Shown: positions 11,752 through 23,399 of the stretch, piece by piece
Position numbering within the stretch: position 1 is the first letter of the stretch
Layout of the letters: each line of letters opens with the position of its first letter
Source: Calliphora vicina
Taxonomy: Eukaryota; Arthropoda; Insecta; Diptera; Calliphoridae
Assembly: GCF_958450345.1 (NCBI RefSeq)
Contig: NC_088782.1
Location: 5,775,501-5,839,500, forward strand
Reading direction: 5' to 3'
DNA length: 64,000 bases
Notes under the pieces: model-generated
Told to the model about the DNA's origin: nothing
Databases searched by the model: none
Seen by the model: the letters and a program-made list of their open reading frames with translations, nothing else
Made by a program: the position numbers and the translations under genes

Positions 11752-13548
11752 TCAAAAAAAATACTGCTCTAAAAATGACCATACTTGCTTGCTTTTCGGG
11801 GAATATTCAGTATTAAAAACGTAGGATAACTTTATAATAATGTCTATACATTTCATGTAAGAAGGACACTTCCACTTTAGGCCATCACAAAATACGAAAA
11901 AATCAGAGATTTTGGAAAAATCTGGTCCAACAACCATTACTCTTGGCTGAAGTCTTTCTTTTCTTTCTGCATACATTTCAACAATTTGCAGGATTCTTGG
12001 TTCAATATCATTAAGAGTTGGTACTAAAGTGACGAAGTCTGTTTGAGCATCGGCTATCGAAGGCTTATGTTCTTTATTAAGACGTTGTGGCTGTAACAAA
12101 GCGTGAAGCAGTATTGTACATATACAATACTTACAATCTGAATAGAATTATAAAAATTAGTAAATGCGAAATTTTACATATGTCAATATTTGAAAGAATA
12201 TTTTACCTTTATTAATATTTTCATTCCGTAGATATTGTAGGTATAATTCTCTTGATGCACGGTCTTTAATTTCATTGTCAAAGACTTTAACCAACTTTTT
12301 ATAAAAAGTTTCCAACTTTAGGAATAACTTATTTACTTTGTCTGGGCACAAAAAATCAAAATCTATATCGACCTTTTCAAAACAAAGTAGATATTAAAAG
12401 TTAAGTTAAATCAGAACAAATAAATTTCAATACTTACAAGATCATAACCCAAGAAATCATTGTATCGTGGCCATTCTTTAAAAATATTCGTCAAAGAACT
12501 GGCATTTTTTATCTCATCCATTCTAATTTTCCTTGTTTCCCTCCAGAATGAAAGTACCTGATCCCTTGGACTGCAATTGTGCTGCAGCCAGCACTTTTGC
12601 TCGAAATATTTATCTTTGAGGGAGAAAGATAGATGTTTAAAGATTTACATACATATCTATATTACTTTAAGAAATTTTATATATCCATACCGCTATCAAA
12701 ATCTTTAAAAGTTTCCTCCACAGTACTGCCACTATAGTCATCGAATTTTCCTTTTTCAACATTAGTCCATCGAGAAAATAATTTTCCTGTTGGATTTTTC
12801 TTCCCGTCTTTCCGTTTCAAAAAGTATGTTTCCTAGAATAGCCAAAACTGTTAATAAAAATATATGTACATTAAATAAAATTTCTTTCAGATTTCTTACC
12901 GGTTTTTCTTTAGGAAATACATCACAGATAGCATAAGACCATTGCTGCATTTCTGCGTATGTTAATTTGGATCTTGTGCCAATATATTTCTCAATAATAC
13001 AGTGCACTAAAGTCTTCTGATTTTTTGAGTCAAGATAATTATTTTTTTCATTAAAAGTTAGTACTAGCTGTCCTTTCACGGTATTTCTAAGGAGGTTTGT
13101 AAGGCTAGTACCACATATAGAATTGTCTCCTGACGTTTGTGTACTGAGTGGGCAGTCAGAATATCCTGAGTTACTGAGTTTCTCTGAAATTTTTTCCAAC
13201 CAATCCAATATCCGACTATTTGCCGATAAAGTTTCTTTTTCACATATGAACGGTAGGTTCTGAAAAGATGCCTAAATTAAAATATTTTTTTTATGAACAT
13301 TATTTTGCACGAACAATATTTCTTCTCCATTCCCTTAGGCCTGCTTTAAATTTAATCAACTCCCCAGTATATTGTTTGTCCAGTTTCTTGAATAAATTTT
13401 CAACGTCTTCAATTTCCATTTTTTTTAATATGGTTGTTGATGTAATTCCAAAATTTAAAAGAATGTCACACGTTTCATCACATAGTTCCCAGGATTTATA
13501 AATTGGAAAAATGTCTATATTTTCCGTTAAGCTTTTGTGATCTCCCAT
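11752..13548 (-). pseudogene. Spliced accessory gene of the CACTA-like element, SAM-like N terminus
   Basis: Six exons join in a consistent frame with GT/AG borders: 13548-13315, about 13259-12900 (acceptor at 13271 also possible), 12832-12691, 12613-12438, 12372-12207 and 12137-11752, about 487 residues. Exon 1 looks like a SAM domain (W.L...LLNFGITS...LF.KL...GELIKFKAGLREW). Exons 2-3 carry QTLVHCIIEKYIG, WSYAICDVFPKE, and then ETYFLKRKDGKKNPTGKLFS, a pattern seen in proteins of animal CMC-like elements. The last exon hits TGA inside a run of eight T; one T fewer would carry the frame on about 18 codons to TAA at 11699-11697. The function is unknown; DNA or protein binding for transposition is inference. 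The next gene starts 22 bp after that would-be stop. Confidence 0.6.
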
Positions 13549-13799
13549 TATTCAAATTATTATTGTTTATGTTTTTTTATGTATTTTTTTTTTGTTGACA
13601 TTACATTCAAATGTAACACTTTTCAATAAATAAACAAAAATAATTTTTAATTATTTAAACCACATCCACTGTCAATAATTCAATTTTTTATTTAAATTTA
13701 ATTACATTTTTTAGAAAAATTGTTTTATTATCTCTTTCCACTTCTTTACTTGTCACTTGTCAACTTTCAACTTTGTGTTGATTTGTATGCATTCATGAA

Positions 13800-14280
13800 A
13801 TAACAAGCCAGCTAGTATAATCAAGAAGATATTCTTATTAACAAATTCAATAAGATAATTTGCACATGATCAAATAGAAACCTAATAAAATCAGTAAGAA
13901 TACCTAATAAAAAACAGCTTATTAAGTAGCCTAATGAAATCTATAAGAAGTACCTATTGGAAAAAAATTATTATTTAGACTAATGAAATTAATAAGAAAT
14001 TCTTTTTTCATGCAATTCATAAGAAAACCTAATAGAATCAAAAAGTTGTTCTCTATGGATTGTGTTTTTGTTGCCAAAAATTACGGAATTTGAGTAAAAA
14101 CATTGTAAATAACAAGCTTTTCTTCTTAATTTTATGTGTTTTACTTATTGAAAAAATTAAAAAGATTTATACCATGAAAATAATAAGGAATCTCTTTAAA
14201 AAAATCTTCGTTTCTTTCTGCCGGAATACTCCTCACCCCAAAAGCGTTTCATAGAGAACATCTTCTTGATTCTACTAGGC
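13800..14280. repeat. Right subterminal repeats of the CACTA-like element
   Basis: Multiple variants of CCTAATAAAATCAGTAAGAA occur at roughly 30-60 bp spacing (about 13815-14045, and again inverted at 14262-14278 as 'cttcttgattctactagg'). They are inverted relative to the repeats at 8850-9075. Short frames here are not genes. Confidence 0.7.
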
Positions 14281-14295
14281 AGTTTTCGCTCTGTG

Positions 14296-14980
14296 TAGGT
14301 GAAGGGTATACAAATTAAATTAACCAAATCGGGTTAACCAGATAAATGTTTTTACGCACAAAAATCGGTGACCATATTATATTTGGTGAAGGGTATATAC
14401 GATTATATACTCTTACTTATTGTTAGATGCTACTTTTGTGATTGCCCTCGTACATATGCGTATTGCTTAAATCGAATAGGGTGGTTGGTAGGTATTACGT
14501 TTGTATGTCTGTAGTCGTCATGTTAATTCAGTGAAGTGAGCCTGCACTAATAACAACATTAGAAACTTGTCTTACGAGCAAAATGAGTATGAGCACAACT
14601 AGTGTTTGATGTTGCGCGCTTAGTTAAATCCCACAGCTGACGATTTCTCACACGATTCTTTAAGCTTCTTGTATTGCCAAAAAAAACACACACACACACA
14701 AAATTACACAAAAAATTAAAATGAGTTAAGAAGAACAGCAATCGTATGGTAAAAAAAAAAACAAAATAATAATTTGTATTTTTGTTAATTTAACTTACTA
14801 TACAAATGTATATTTATGTATCAATTGTCTAGCTGTTTTAGTTACAAAATTAAAATGTATGAAAAATCAATATAAATCTGCATTGATTTTGAACCAAAAA
14901 CGTGAGGTCATTTTGTATTTCTCAAATAGTTGAAGACTGCAGCACCCAACTGCACTTAGATACACTATAACGTTAACATT
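14296..14980. other. Resumed repeat, then upstream region of cuticle gene 1
   Basis: 'ggtgaagggtata' at 14298-14310 finishes the repeat split by the CACTA-like element. The rest is AT-rich with an (AC)n tract near 14687. No gene was seen. Confidence 0.5.
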
Positions 14981-15017
14981 TATAAAAAGGAATTGATTTG
15001 TTGCAGGCAAATCAGTT
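14981..15017 (+). promoter_or_regulatory. TATA box and initiator of cuticle gene 1
   Basis: TATAAAAA at 14981-14988 is followed about 31 bp later by ATCAGTTC (15011-15018), which matches the fly initiator TCAGTY. The predicted start near 15014 gives a 5' leader of about 80 bases before the ATG at 15095. Confidence 0.7.
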
Positions 15018-15094
15018 CATCATCTTAGTTAGACTTTTAAAGAAGTTATACGTGTATTAAACTGTTATTTTCGGTTTTTAGTTGTTACAATAGA

Positions 15095-18000
15095 ATGAAA
15101 TTGGTAAATTTGTGTTTTTTGGAAATATTAAATTTGTGTTACATTAATCTGTAATTCTTTATGGCAGATTTATTTAATTATATTATCTATAACATGGATT
15201 GAAGCTAAACCGGCTGGTTATCCTAGAGGAGGACCACCAGCACCTCCACCAAAGCCTAGACCACCGCCGCCAAGGCCTCCACCACCTAGACCGCCCCCAA
15301 GACCTGCTCCCAAGCCACCTGCACCTCCACAACCAACTTATTTGCCACCAAATAATGGTGGCGGTGGAGGTGGTCCTCCCCCAGGCAATACTTATTTACC
15401 GCCTGGTGGTGGTGGCGGTTTTGGAAATGGCGGTGGAGGTGGTCGTCCAGGCAATACTTATTTACCACCTGCTGGAGGAGGTGGTGGCGGAAATGGAGGA
15501 GGGGGAGGAGGCGGCGGTCCCGTTATACCTATTATAAAAATGGAATCGAAAATTAATACAGATGGATCATATATGGTAAGTCTACACGTACTTGTGTGAC
15601 TTTTCAGAATGACTGGCAGAAAGAATGGATTTTGAAATCCTGTGGAGAAAGGATCAGAATATTGAGCCACAGGGTAATTATAATTTTGGCCACTTTGAAC
15701 AATTCCAACGGGTCGTGAATTGAAGTCATAGTAAAACTTTGCAAGCTGATGAATGTATGTGACAGATTTTCATAGAATTTCAACAAAAAAAATACCTGTT
15801 ATACACTATCATCTCCATCATATCGAGCCCTTAGCGCCAAATTATCGTAAGCGACAAAACACAAATTTTACAGGAGAAGGTTTTTTTCGATTATTTTGAA
15901 ATTTATACATAGAATTAAAAATTTTATGATGCGATATATTATAATTTCGTTCAAGCTATTTGTCTATTTTTCAAAAATATTTATAACTTTTGACAATTAA
16001 AAATTCATGGATACTTACTTTATTGAAAAATATTACAAAAAATATTTTTTATTGAATTTTTGCATAGATACAAATTTTTCGAATTGAAATAAAATATTTA
16101 TTTATGAATAGTTTTTAATTAAATTTCACAGTTATGTAAAATTTTCTATTTAAAATGGAAAAATAAAAACGAATTTTGAAATTTATTATCAGCAATCCCG
16201 CAATTCCCAAAAAAGTATTGAAAAATCCCAAAAATGGAAATTTTTAGTTTTTTGGCTATAATATCCATACCAGGGTCGGAGTTATCGGAATCCTTTACAA
16301 AATAATTAAAAGCATATTGGGCCATCTAAAATCGCTTATTATATTTTGATATCGAATATGCGATTTGATAAATTTTGCCCTAAAGTTAAATTTTACATAA
16401 AAAATAGGTGTTTTTTGAATGGACCTGGCCCCCTCGGTAACAAAAATTTTTAATTTTTTTTCATTTAGAATATTTTATGAAAACTTAGCTTTGATAAAGT
16501 ATAAATTCCTTATACATCCTCTTAGAAAGTTTTTGCGATAACTTAAAAAGAAAAAAAAGTTATTTTTTTCCCAAAAAATTAGCGAAAAATCGGCTTTTAA
16601 AAATTTTTTAAATTCAAATGCATATAACTTTGGACTTAGTCATTATTTTTAAATAGTTCTTTTCTTATTTGACACATACGTATGTTTTTAGTCCAATGAA
16701 GGAAAACTGGAGAAAATCGGAAAATATTTGGTACGCTGTTATCAAAAAACTGGAGTAGATTGGGTAAAAATGTTGAAAATTTAACTTTCAAATGCGAATA
16801 TCTCCTAAGCTATGAGAGACAATTGATAGCTATGACTTCATTTCATGTGTGTAATTTTTATGAAATCGGAACACAAACGAAGAAATAGGATAATTTTAAA
16901 AATGTAATATACCCGAGCTGTCCTACTTTGAGGACCTTTGGTCGCGCCTCTGGTAGGCTCATGAGTTCCATGTTCAAAGCTTAAACTCGACAACACTTCT
17001 ACCTTGCGCATGTGAAATTTCATTCAAAACAATCTAACTATTTAGAAGTTACAGATTTATTTCTATACAACTGTGTGTCGCTTACGATAAAATTCGTTTA
17101 CTGTAAAATGTAAACATTGACTTACGATAAAATCTTACTCCCTATAATTTTGAAGTTATTAACAATTTTAATATTCTGAGAACGCTAAAACATCAGTCGG
17201 ACCATAAAATTTTAATTTTTGCAATAAAAAAAAAATTTAGAAAATGTCGCTTACGATAATTTGGCGCTAAGGGCTCGATATGTATGTATGTCCGACGAAT
17301 TTGTATGATGACGTTTCAACGGGATGATAGCGAACATTTTGTGCTGGATTCTTACCAACATCTACGACGAATTAATTATGTCTGTCCGTCTTAAAATTCT
17401 AACACTAAAATAAGTTTTTCTTAAGACACGATAGCCATTTTGTTCCATACGCCGATACTAGTTCGGGCTAATAGCACTATGCTACACCAAAAGTAGGTAG
17501 GTATCATTAATTTCCTAATAAGAAAATACTAAAAGAATAACGATATTCATAAAGTTACAATATCCTTTTTTTAAAATAAATATATTTTACCTTTCAAACA
17601 GGAGAGACTGCTTGAAAATCGGTTGTAAAGTGGCTGTGTTTCGGTTGTTAAAGTTTCAAAATACGATGTTTTACGATTTTTTCCTACAAATGCATTCGTG
17701 TTCTTTTTTATTGAAAAAAACATAGCTGACATTATTTTGCTTTAGTTGGGGAGATTACTGACTTTAAACTACCGTAGCATAGAATTTCCTTATATGTGGA
17801 TCGACAATGGACCATACTTTTTATACAGAATTTTTTTTTTCAATTCAACAAAATATGAAATGAAATTTTTTAATACCAACTTTCTTTTCTTATGAATTTT
17901 TTTAATAGTACGAATATGAAACTGGCAATGGCATCAATGTGGATGAGAATGGCTATTTAAAGAATGCCGGTGGCGGCGATGATGAAGCTCAAGTAGCAGA

Positions 18001-18229
18001 GGGCTCATTTTCTTTCACCAGTCCCGAAGGCGAAACCTTTGTGGTCACTTATATAGCCGATGAAAATGGTTTCCAACCGTCAGGCGATCATTTACCCACG
18101 CCCCCACCTATACCAATAGAAATACAAGAAGCTTTAGATAAAATAGCAGCTGGTGGTGGTCATCCGGATGATGGTGGTGGCGGCGGAGGAGGCGGTGGAG
18201 GTGGCGGCAATGGTGGTTATGTTTATTAA
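15095..18229 (+). CDS. RR-1 cuticular protein with Pro- and Gly-rich regions (3 exons, 245 aa)
   Basis: Exons are 15095-15103, 15168-15575 and 17909-18229, both introns phase 0 with GT/AG borders (donors gtaaat and gtaagt). The protein starts with a signal peptide (MKLIYLIILSITWIEA), then a Pro-rich stretch (about 17-60). Next is a Gly-rich stretch with three TYLPP motifs (about 60-125). An RR-1 chitin-binding domain follows (about 140-195, YEYETGNG ... GSFSFTSPEGETF ... YIADENGFQP), then TPPPIPIEIQEALDKIAAGG and a Gly tail. It is expected to be secreted and bind chitin in cuticle. Intron 2 (2333 bp) holds a 1.46-kb transposon. The layout suggests a relative of Drosophila Cpr65A-cluster genes, possibly Cpr65Az; this is inferred from memory and unverified. 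A poly(A) signal AATAAA lies at 18383. Confidence 0.88.
15821..17281. mobile_element. TATCGAGCCC-TIR element, copy A (1.46 kb), in intron 2 of cuticle gene 1
   Basis: The ends are exact inverted repeats of about 36 bp starting TATCGAGCCCTTAGCGCC. With TA taken as the target site, the element proper starts TCGAGCCC. The word TCGCTTACGATAA recurs several times near the right end. Copies B (53081-54990) and C (58035-60021) are related, in the opposite orientation. It has no recognisable transposase and looks non-autonomous. Confidence 0.8.
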
Positions 18230-18382
18230 AAACCCCTATCTGGTCACAAATATTGACACTTTATTTTAATGCTACAAAAAGAAATGACATCAATGCCCTA
18301 CAAAAAATAATTTGTGTTAGAAATTAAGTTTATATTTTGTTAAGAATGCTCGACTTTTTTATATTTAAATTGAAAACAAACA

Positions 18383-18388
18383 AATAAA
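18383..18388 (+). terminator. Poly(A) signal of cuticle gene 1
   Basis: AATAAA lies about 154 bases after the stop codon of cuticle gene 1, in AT-rich 3' sequence. Confidence 0.6.
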
Positions 18389-18389
18389 T

Positions 18390-19790
18390 TATGATTTAAG
18401 TCTTTGAATCAGTTGTGTATTGTTTTGTTAGAATTGGAACAGAAAATCTAGCTGTTGAAAGTTTTATTATTATATAAACACTGACTGTAAAGCTAATAGT
18501 TAGGTAGTAGGTTTTATTATTATAATGACTGTTTAAATCAAACAGAATTAGTTTTAGTAGTTGTTGTATACAGTTTGAGTTTACAGTGTGAGTTTTTTAT
18601 TGGGCTGAGACGAATCTTAAATACCCTGCCTGCACCTAGAGCTACAATTACACACAGCTTCAAAAGTAAGTAAACACCACAAATTATTTGATTCTTTTTT
18701 AAGATAATGAAAATCCTAAAATTTATATATCGATTAAAATTTAAAAAAATCGGTTTGCTGGGCTGAATAATAGATTCGGTTCTGAAAAAAAGATTTAATG
18801 ATTTCCATAATCTTAAATGAAATCAAAAAATTCATTGGGAGCTGTTTACTCACTCAGTAAAATAACAATTCTAGCTACTACAACATTCTTCAGACCAGCT
18901 ATTTAATGATTTTTTATTTCTTATTTTCTAAATAATTTTTAAACTAAAGATTTTCTAGGAACTTGGAACGAGTTCCTAGAAAAAAAGTGGATATTAATCT
19001 GTAATTTCTAAATAGTTAGTCCGATTTTAATAAAAGTTTTAAAATTGAAATTTGTGGGTTGAGATCAGTATATGCCAAATTAAAAACAATCCCAATTCTC
19101 CGATTTAAATTATTTAATTATATATATTTATTTGCAAATGAAATATCTAAATTGGTACTGCATACTTTAGGGCGAATAAAAAACATGTCCGAGTTTTACC
19201 CGAAATTTTTAATTTTTTTTTCCTTTACAAACCATCTCCTGAAAGTTTCGAATCGAATAAAAAAAAATCAGCCAAATCGCTCCAGCAGTTCTCACGTGAT
19301 GGCATTACATACATACATGGACCATTTCATTTTTATATATATAGATGATATATTTCTAATAGATTTTACCTAATAGTTTACCAGAAATTAGCATTTGAAA
19401 ATTAAGATTAAATTTTTTGAATTATCCATGTCTGGATTTTAGTAGTAGCGGGTCCAAATAACTCCATATTTTTAAAAATTGTTATTTCTTGAATTAACAA
19501 CATTTTTAAGACATCTAAAAATATAATTGTTTGAAAATCTATTCTGAGACAAATTTTAGATTTAGCATTTAAAAGTAAAAAATTTAAAAAGTTGAGCTTT
19601 GACGAATTATCTATGAAATTGCGAGGTTTAATTATAAGGTTTACATGGACGAACGGGCATACGGACATCGCTTAATCCTAAGCATATTGGTATAGTTTAA
19701 GGTGGGTAATAACGTTACAAACATCAGCACTAATACAATATACCTTCCCCACTGTGGTGGTGTAGGGTATAATTAAGGCATGTTTTTTGT
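18390..19790. other. No gene; repeat fragments
   Basis: AT-rich DNA. Words near 18600 ('gagacgaatcttaaatacc') and at 19660-19770 ('acaaacatcagcac', 'ggtggtgtagggtataatt') match the second dispersed repeat family at 1550-2010. Open frames here are short and unconvincing. Confidence 0.45.
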
Positions 19791-19799
19791 ATTACTCAG

Positions 19800-20830
19800 T
19801 ATGTTTTATTGGCTTTCAAAATGTTTAGCTTTAATTTTGAAACCTTTGTATAATATAAATTTATTCAAAGTATAGGCCATTGTTAGCTTTGACCTTTCCT
19901 GGCAACATGTGTATTCCGGGCCAAAAGAACTGCTCATCTTTTTAGGCCCAGAACGAATCAAGCCAATAGTGGATACTCTGTTCCAAAGTGAAGCGTATCC
20001 CAGAGAGAGCGTTCTGCATCCATCGAAACAAACTGTAGTCGGACGGGGCATGGTATGGACTATAAAGAGGGTGAGGAAAAACCAACCAGTTCATTCTAAA
20101 TACTTATTAACAGGTATTGCAACATGTAGCTGAGCGTTGTCATGATGGAGTATTACGGTTTCATGTCTGGCCGCATATTCTGGTAATTTTTCGTCCAATG
20201 CTCTCTTAAAACGAATCAGTTGCGTTCGGTACAGGTTCCCTGTGCTGGTCTGGTCAGATTTCAGCAGTTCATAATAGATAGAACCCTTTTGCTTCCATCA
20301 AATACAGATAATTACCTTAGGGCTATGGATATTTGGCTTTGGTGTCGATTCGGTTGGTTGGCCGGGCTTCACATACGATCTCATACGCTTCGGGTTATCG
20401 TAATGCATCCATTTCTTATAGCAAGTAATGATTCGATGCAAAAATTATTTTCTTTTATAGCGTTCAAGCATCATTTCGGTCATTCAAAATCGCCTTTCAA
20501 GGTCTCTTGTGTTGTACTGATTTTGGATGAATCCAGCTGAAATTGCTGATTGAGTAGCTCCCAATGATTTTGCAAGCTCTTATTGAGTTTGACAACTATT
20601 TTCATGGAGTAATGCCTACAATTCTTAGCCTCCAATTATTTGTCTCGGTGTCAAAATCACCACATCTGAACCGCACAAACCACCTCTCGCTCATTGATAC
20701 CGAGGCAACACATTCACCATAAGCTTTGCTGAGCAATCGGTGCGCTTCAGCGGCACTTTTTTTCAAATTAAAGAAGTAAATCAAAACTTCCCGCATTCGA
20801 TGCTTTGTTGGCATAAAATTCGACATTTTC
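19800..20830 (-). pseudogene. Degenerate mariner transposase, copy 1
   Basis: On the minus strand the start at 20826-20602 reads NFMPTKHRMREVLIYFFNLK, then AAEAHRLLSKAYGECVASVS and RWFVRFRCGDFDTE, the mariner DNA-binding region. Further pieces of the transposase follow down to about 19830 (YKRK-, DEKW- and C-terminal equivalents) with many shifts and stops. It is dead. Confidence 0.75.
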
Positions 20831-20980
20831 AAAATTGTATTAAAATCAATATACCATTTTTTGTCAGTTCTATTTATGGGTTAAACTTTCTTTCTACTGC
20901 ACATATTTGGCTGATTTTCAATACCAAATTGCTTAGGATAATTAACAATAAACATTCTGAATTAATCATATTAATTTGAC

Positions 20981-21987
20981 TTTTGGGAGAATCCTTATTA
21001 AAACGGACAGAAAACTGCTATTTTCGGATTTGACATCTTCGATTTTAATGAATTTCACAACACATATTACGGTTCCAAAGGGTTCCTGAAATCTATGACT
21101 ATTTCATTGGAGAACCTTTTCATTTCAAAAATATTGCGATTTGAAAATAGAAATTTTTTTTAAAATTGTCTAAAATTATATACACATAACTGCCCATAAC
21201 TTTGAAGCTACTCAAGGTCCAACATATTTTTTGATTCCATTTTAAAGGCAAAGATATTGTCCTTAAAATGGTGTGAATAAAATTGGTTACTTCCAAAAGG
21301 TTAAAGGTCAAATTTCAATGTATATATTTCAACGTAAAAAAATATTAAAGATCGCGGTGTTAAAAATTAATAAAGAACACGGTATGAGGACATATAAACT
21401 CTCTATTATATTCGTGCAAAAAAATATCGATGAAGTTATAAAAACGTTATTAAAAGTATTTTTTTCATATAAATTCATACAAAAATTTAAGCAAATAGAA
21501 AACCGAACACAGTTGACTCAATTTCAATTTATGTGGTAAAACACAGGTGTTTAAATTTTTATATAAATTTATATGAAAAAACGTACTTTTAATAACGTTT
21601 TTATGTATAACTCCTGAACTAATCGAGTCTCCATTTTTGCACGAATATAGTAGAGAGTTTAGGTGTCCTCATAACAGTTTCTTTTTGAATTTTTAACACC
21701 GCGATCTTTGATATTTTTTACATTGAAATATATACTTTGAAATTTGACCTTTAACCTTTTGGACAATATCTTTGCCTTTAAAATGGAATCAAAAATTATG
21801 TTTGACTTTGAGTACCTTTCAATTTTTCAATTTTCAAATCGCGATATTTTCACAACGTAATGAGGTTCCATTGAAAAAGTCACTGATATAAGAAACATGT
21901 TGCATATACTATGTATGTGGTAAATTTCATTAAAATCGGAGATGGTAAATCCGACTGCTGTCCGCTTTGACATGGATCTTCCCTTTT
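20981..21987. mobile_element. Foldback element, ~1.0 kb with ~470-bp arms
   Basis: The left arm begins 'ttttgggagaatcc' (20981), and the right arm ends 'ggatcttcccttttg' (21975-21989), its inverse. Long stretches pair: for example 'gatcgcggtgttaaaaatt' near 21350 with 'aatttttaacaccgcgatc' near 21692, and 'atattgtcctta' with 'ggacaatatc'. Only a short spacer (about 21490-21550) is unpaired. The 88-codon open frame inside is a by-product. Confidence 0.75.
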
Positions 21988-21999
21988 GTATTTTAGAAG

Positions 22000-22450
22000 T
22001 TAGCGTGTTTTACAGTCATTGTGCAAACGATTTAAAAGTTCATCAGAACTTTTAATGAATTGGGTAGGAATCAAAGTAGAAGAATATTCCTCCTACGACA
22101 ACACTGCATTAAATTTATTTTATTTGTTGTAGTTTTTCATAAATTCCTACCGTAAATTGAGATTTTTCACTGGACGTTCTATTCTGTTTATTTTTATTTT
22201 GAAGGTTTTAAAATATCAAATAACTGTTTTGTTTGACGCCACAGGGACTGTTCAGTTATGAAAGTACATACTTTTCTATTGCAGTCAACTTGTTTGATTA
22301 AGTCATGATTAAATTGATTCAATTAAAAGAAAATAAAAATGTTGACTCTATCGCTATTCTGAAGAAGAAAAAAAACATAAACAATAACTTCTATATGTAT
22401 TCGGTTTTACAGTTTCTCTTTGAACAAATTAAACATTCACCTAATCTGGT
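22000..22450. other. No gene recognised
   Basis: AT-rich intergenic DNA between the foldback element and the putative promoter of cuticle gene 2. Nothing else was identified. Confidence 0.4.
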
Positions 22451-22453
22451 GGT

Positions 22454-22463
22454 TATATAAAAG
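22454..22463 (+). promoter_or_regulatory. Possible TATA box of cuticle gene 2
   Basis: TATATAAAAG is a good TATA match on the coding strand. It lies about 370 bases before the ATG at 22825, implying a leader near 340 bases, longer than in neighbouring genes. No better TATA was found closer, so the link is tentative. Confidence 0.4.
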
Positions 22464-22824
22464 CAAACTCTTTGGGTTTGTTTTCTTATTCAAATATTCT
22501 AAGAAACCACAAACAGAATTTGTCATACATACAAAGAAATTATGACGTCATTATTTTTAAAAATATCTGCTTAAACGAAATTCTGTTCGAACAACAACAA
22601 AGTTGCTATTTTTTTTGCGATGAAACAACAAAACAAGCCCAAAAATATTTAAGATTAAATCAAATACAAATAACAGAAAAAAGAATCAACTTATTTATGT
22701 ATCTTCTACATGGAGTATTCAAATCAGTTGTATTTTGAAAACGTTACAGTAAATACGCACATTTCTTAAAAAGCGGGGTGTTTATTTTGGAATTTGGGAG
22801 ACAAGAAATCTGGAATACAACAAA

Positions 22825-23305
22825 ATGAGAGTTTTAATAGTGCGTAAATAATTATTTAAAACCAATTTTACAATTCCTAATTATGTACATTTTATTTACA
22901 GTTAACAATTTGTGTGGCAATTATACAAATTCAAGCTGTTCAGATGGCGGCAATTGAATCAGAAGATGGAGAAACTTCTTTACACTTTGAGTATGATTAA
23001 ACAAATAATTAATTAAGACCTTTTCAATAACTTCCATTACAATTTTTAGTTACAAAACTGAAAATGGCCAACAACGTGTAGAAGATGTAAAATATGACAA
23101 TAAAAAGCCCTTGTCAAAGTCTTCAGCTGATAGCAAGCAATCCGATGATGTTACCATGAAACCGGTGGAATTCAAGGGTGGTTATAGTTTTATATCGGCC
23201 GATGGTTATGAATACACCGTTAAATACAAGGCCAATAAAAATGGTTTCCAACCTTATGTTACGGCCCATAAATTAAAGAATCCCCCTGCAGCGACCACTT
23301 CATAA
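22825..23305 (+). CDS. Short divergent RR-1 cuticular protein (3 exons, 119 aa)
   Basis: Exons are 22825-22839, 22902-22990 and 23050-23305. Intron 1 (donor gtgcgt) is phase 0 and intron 2 (donor gtatga) is phase 2, splitting the Asp codon of HFDYKTENG. The signal peptide is MRVLILTICVAIIQIQA. The RR-1 domain spans about 33-106 with YKTENGQQ, FKGGYSFISADGYEYTVKY and NKNGFQP. It differs from the consensus ADENGFQP (Asn-Lys in place of Asp-Glu) and has a long charged insert (KPLSKSSADSKQSDD). It is probably a secreted, chitin-binding cuticle component of the same cluster. The intron 2 position matches cuticle genes 3 and 4. A poly(A) signal AATAAA lies at 23383. Confidence 0.85.
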
Positions 23306-23382
23306 ATTCTTTATCCATTACACACCGGTATTAGTTTTTAAGTTTTTTTTTTTTGCTGGTTTTTAGTTGTAAAAAGACATCA

Positions 23383-23388
23383 AATAAA
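23383..23388 (+). terminator. Poly(A) signal of cuticle gene 2
   Basis: AATAAA lies 78 bases after the stop codon, after a T-rich run. Confidence 0.55.
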
Positions 23389-23399
23389 AATTGTGATAA

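Larger units (their letters stand above)
8727..14295 (-). mobile_element. CACTA/CMC-type DNA transposon, 5.57 kb, two genes
   Basis: The left end reads CACAGAGAAAACAGTACCTA and the right end, reverse-complemented, CACAGAGCGAAAACTGCCTA, so the termini are inverted repeats beginning with CAC. TA lies just outside both (8725-8726 and 14296-14297), consistent with a 2-bp target duplication. Both subterminal regions carry repeated motifs, a trait of CACTA elements. Inside are two minus-strand genes: a spliced gene with a SAM-like N terminus (13548 to 11752) and a zinc-finger transposase (11674 to 9266). The flanking DNA is a repeat known elsewhere in the window, which confirms an insertion. The superfamily is inferred from termini and remembered transposase motifs. 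Confidence 0.75.

Noticed and set aside
15199..15670. Alternative-frame and antisense frames over the Pro/Gly-rich exon
   Set aside because: Low-complexity GC-richer exon keeps several frames open; only the frame joined by the splice sites yields signal peptide plus RR-1 domain.
21273..21539. 88-codon frame inside the short foldback element
   Set aside because: Falls within an inverted arm and has no family resemblance; probably chance.
22472..22738. 88-codon frame just after the putative TATA of cuticle gene 2
   Set aside because: No signal peptide, no domain; more likely 5' leader or intergenic DNA.
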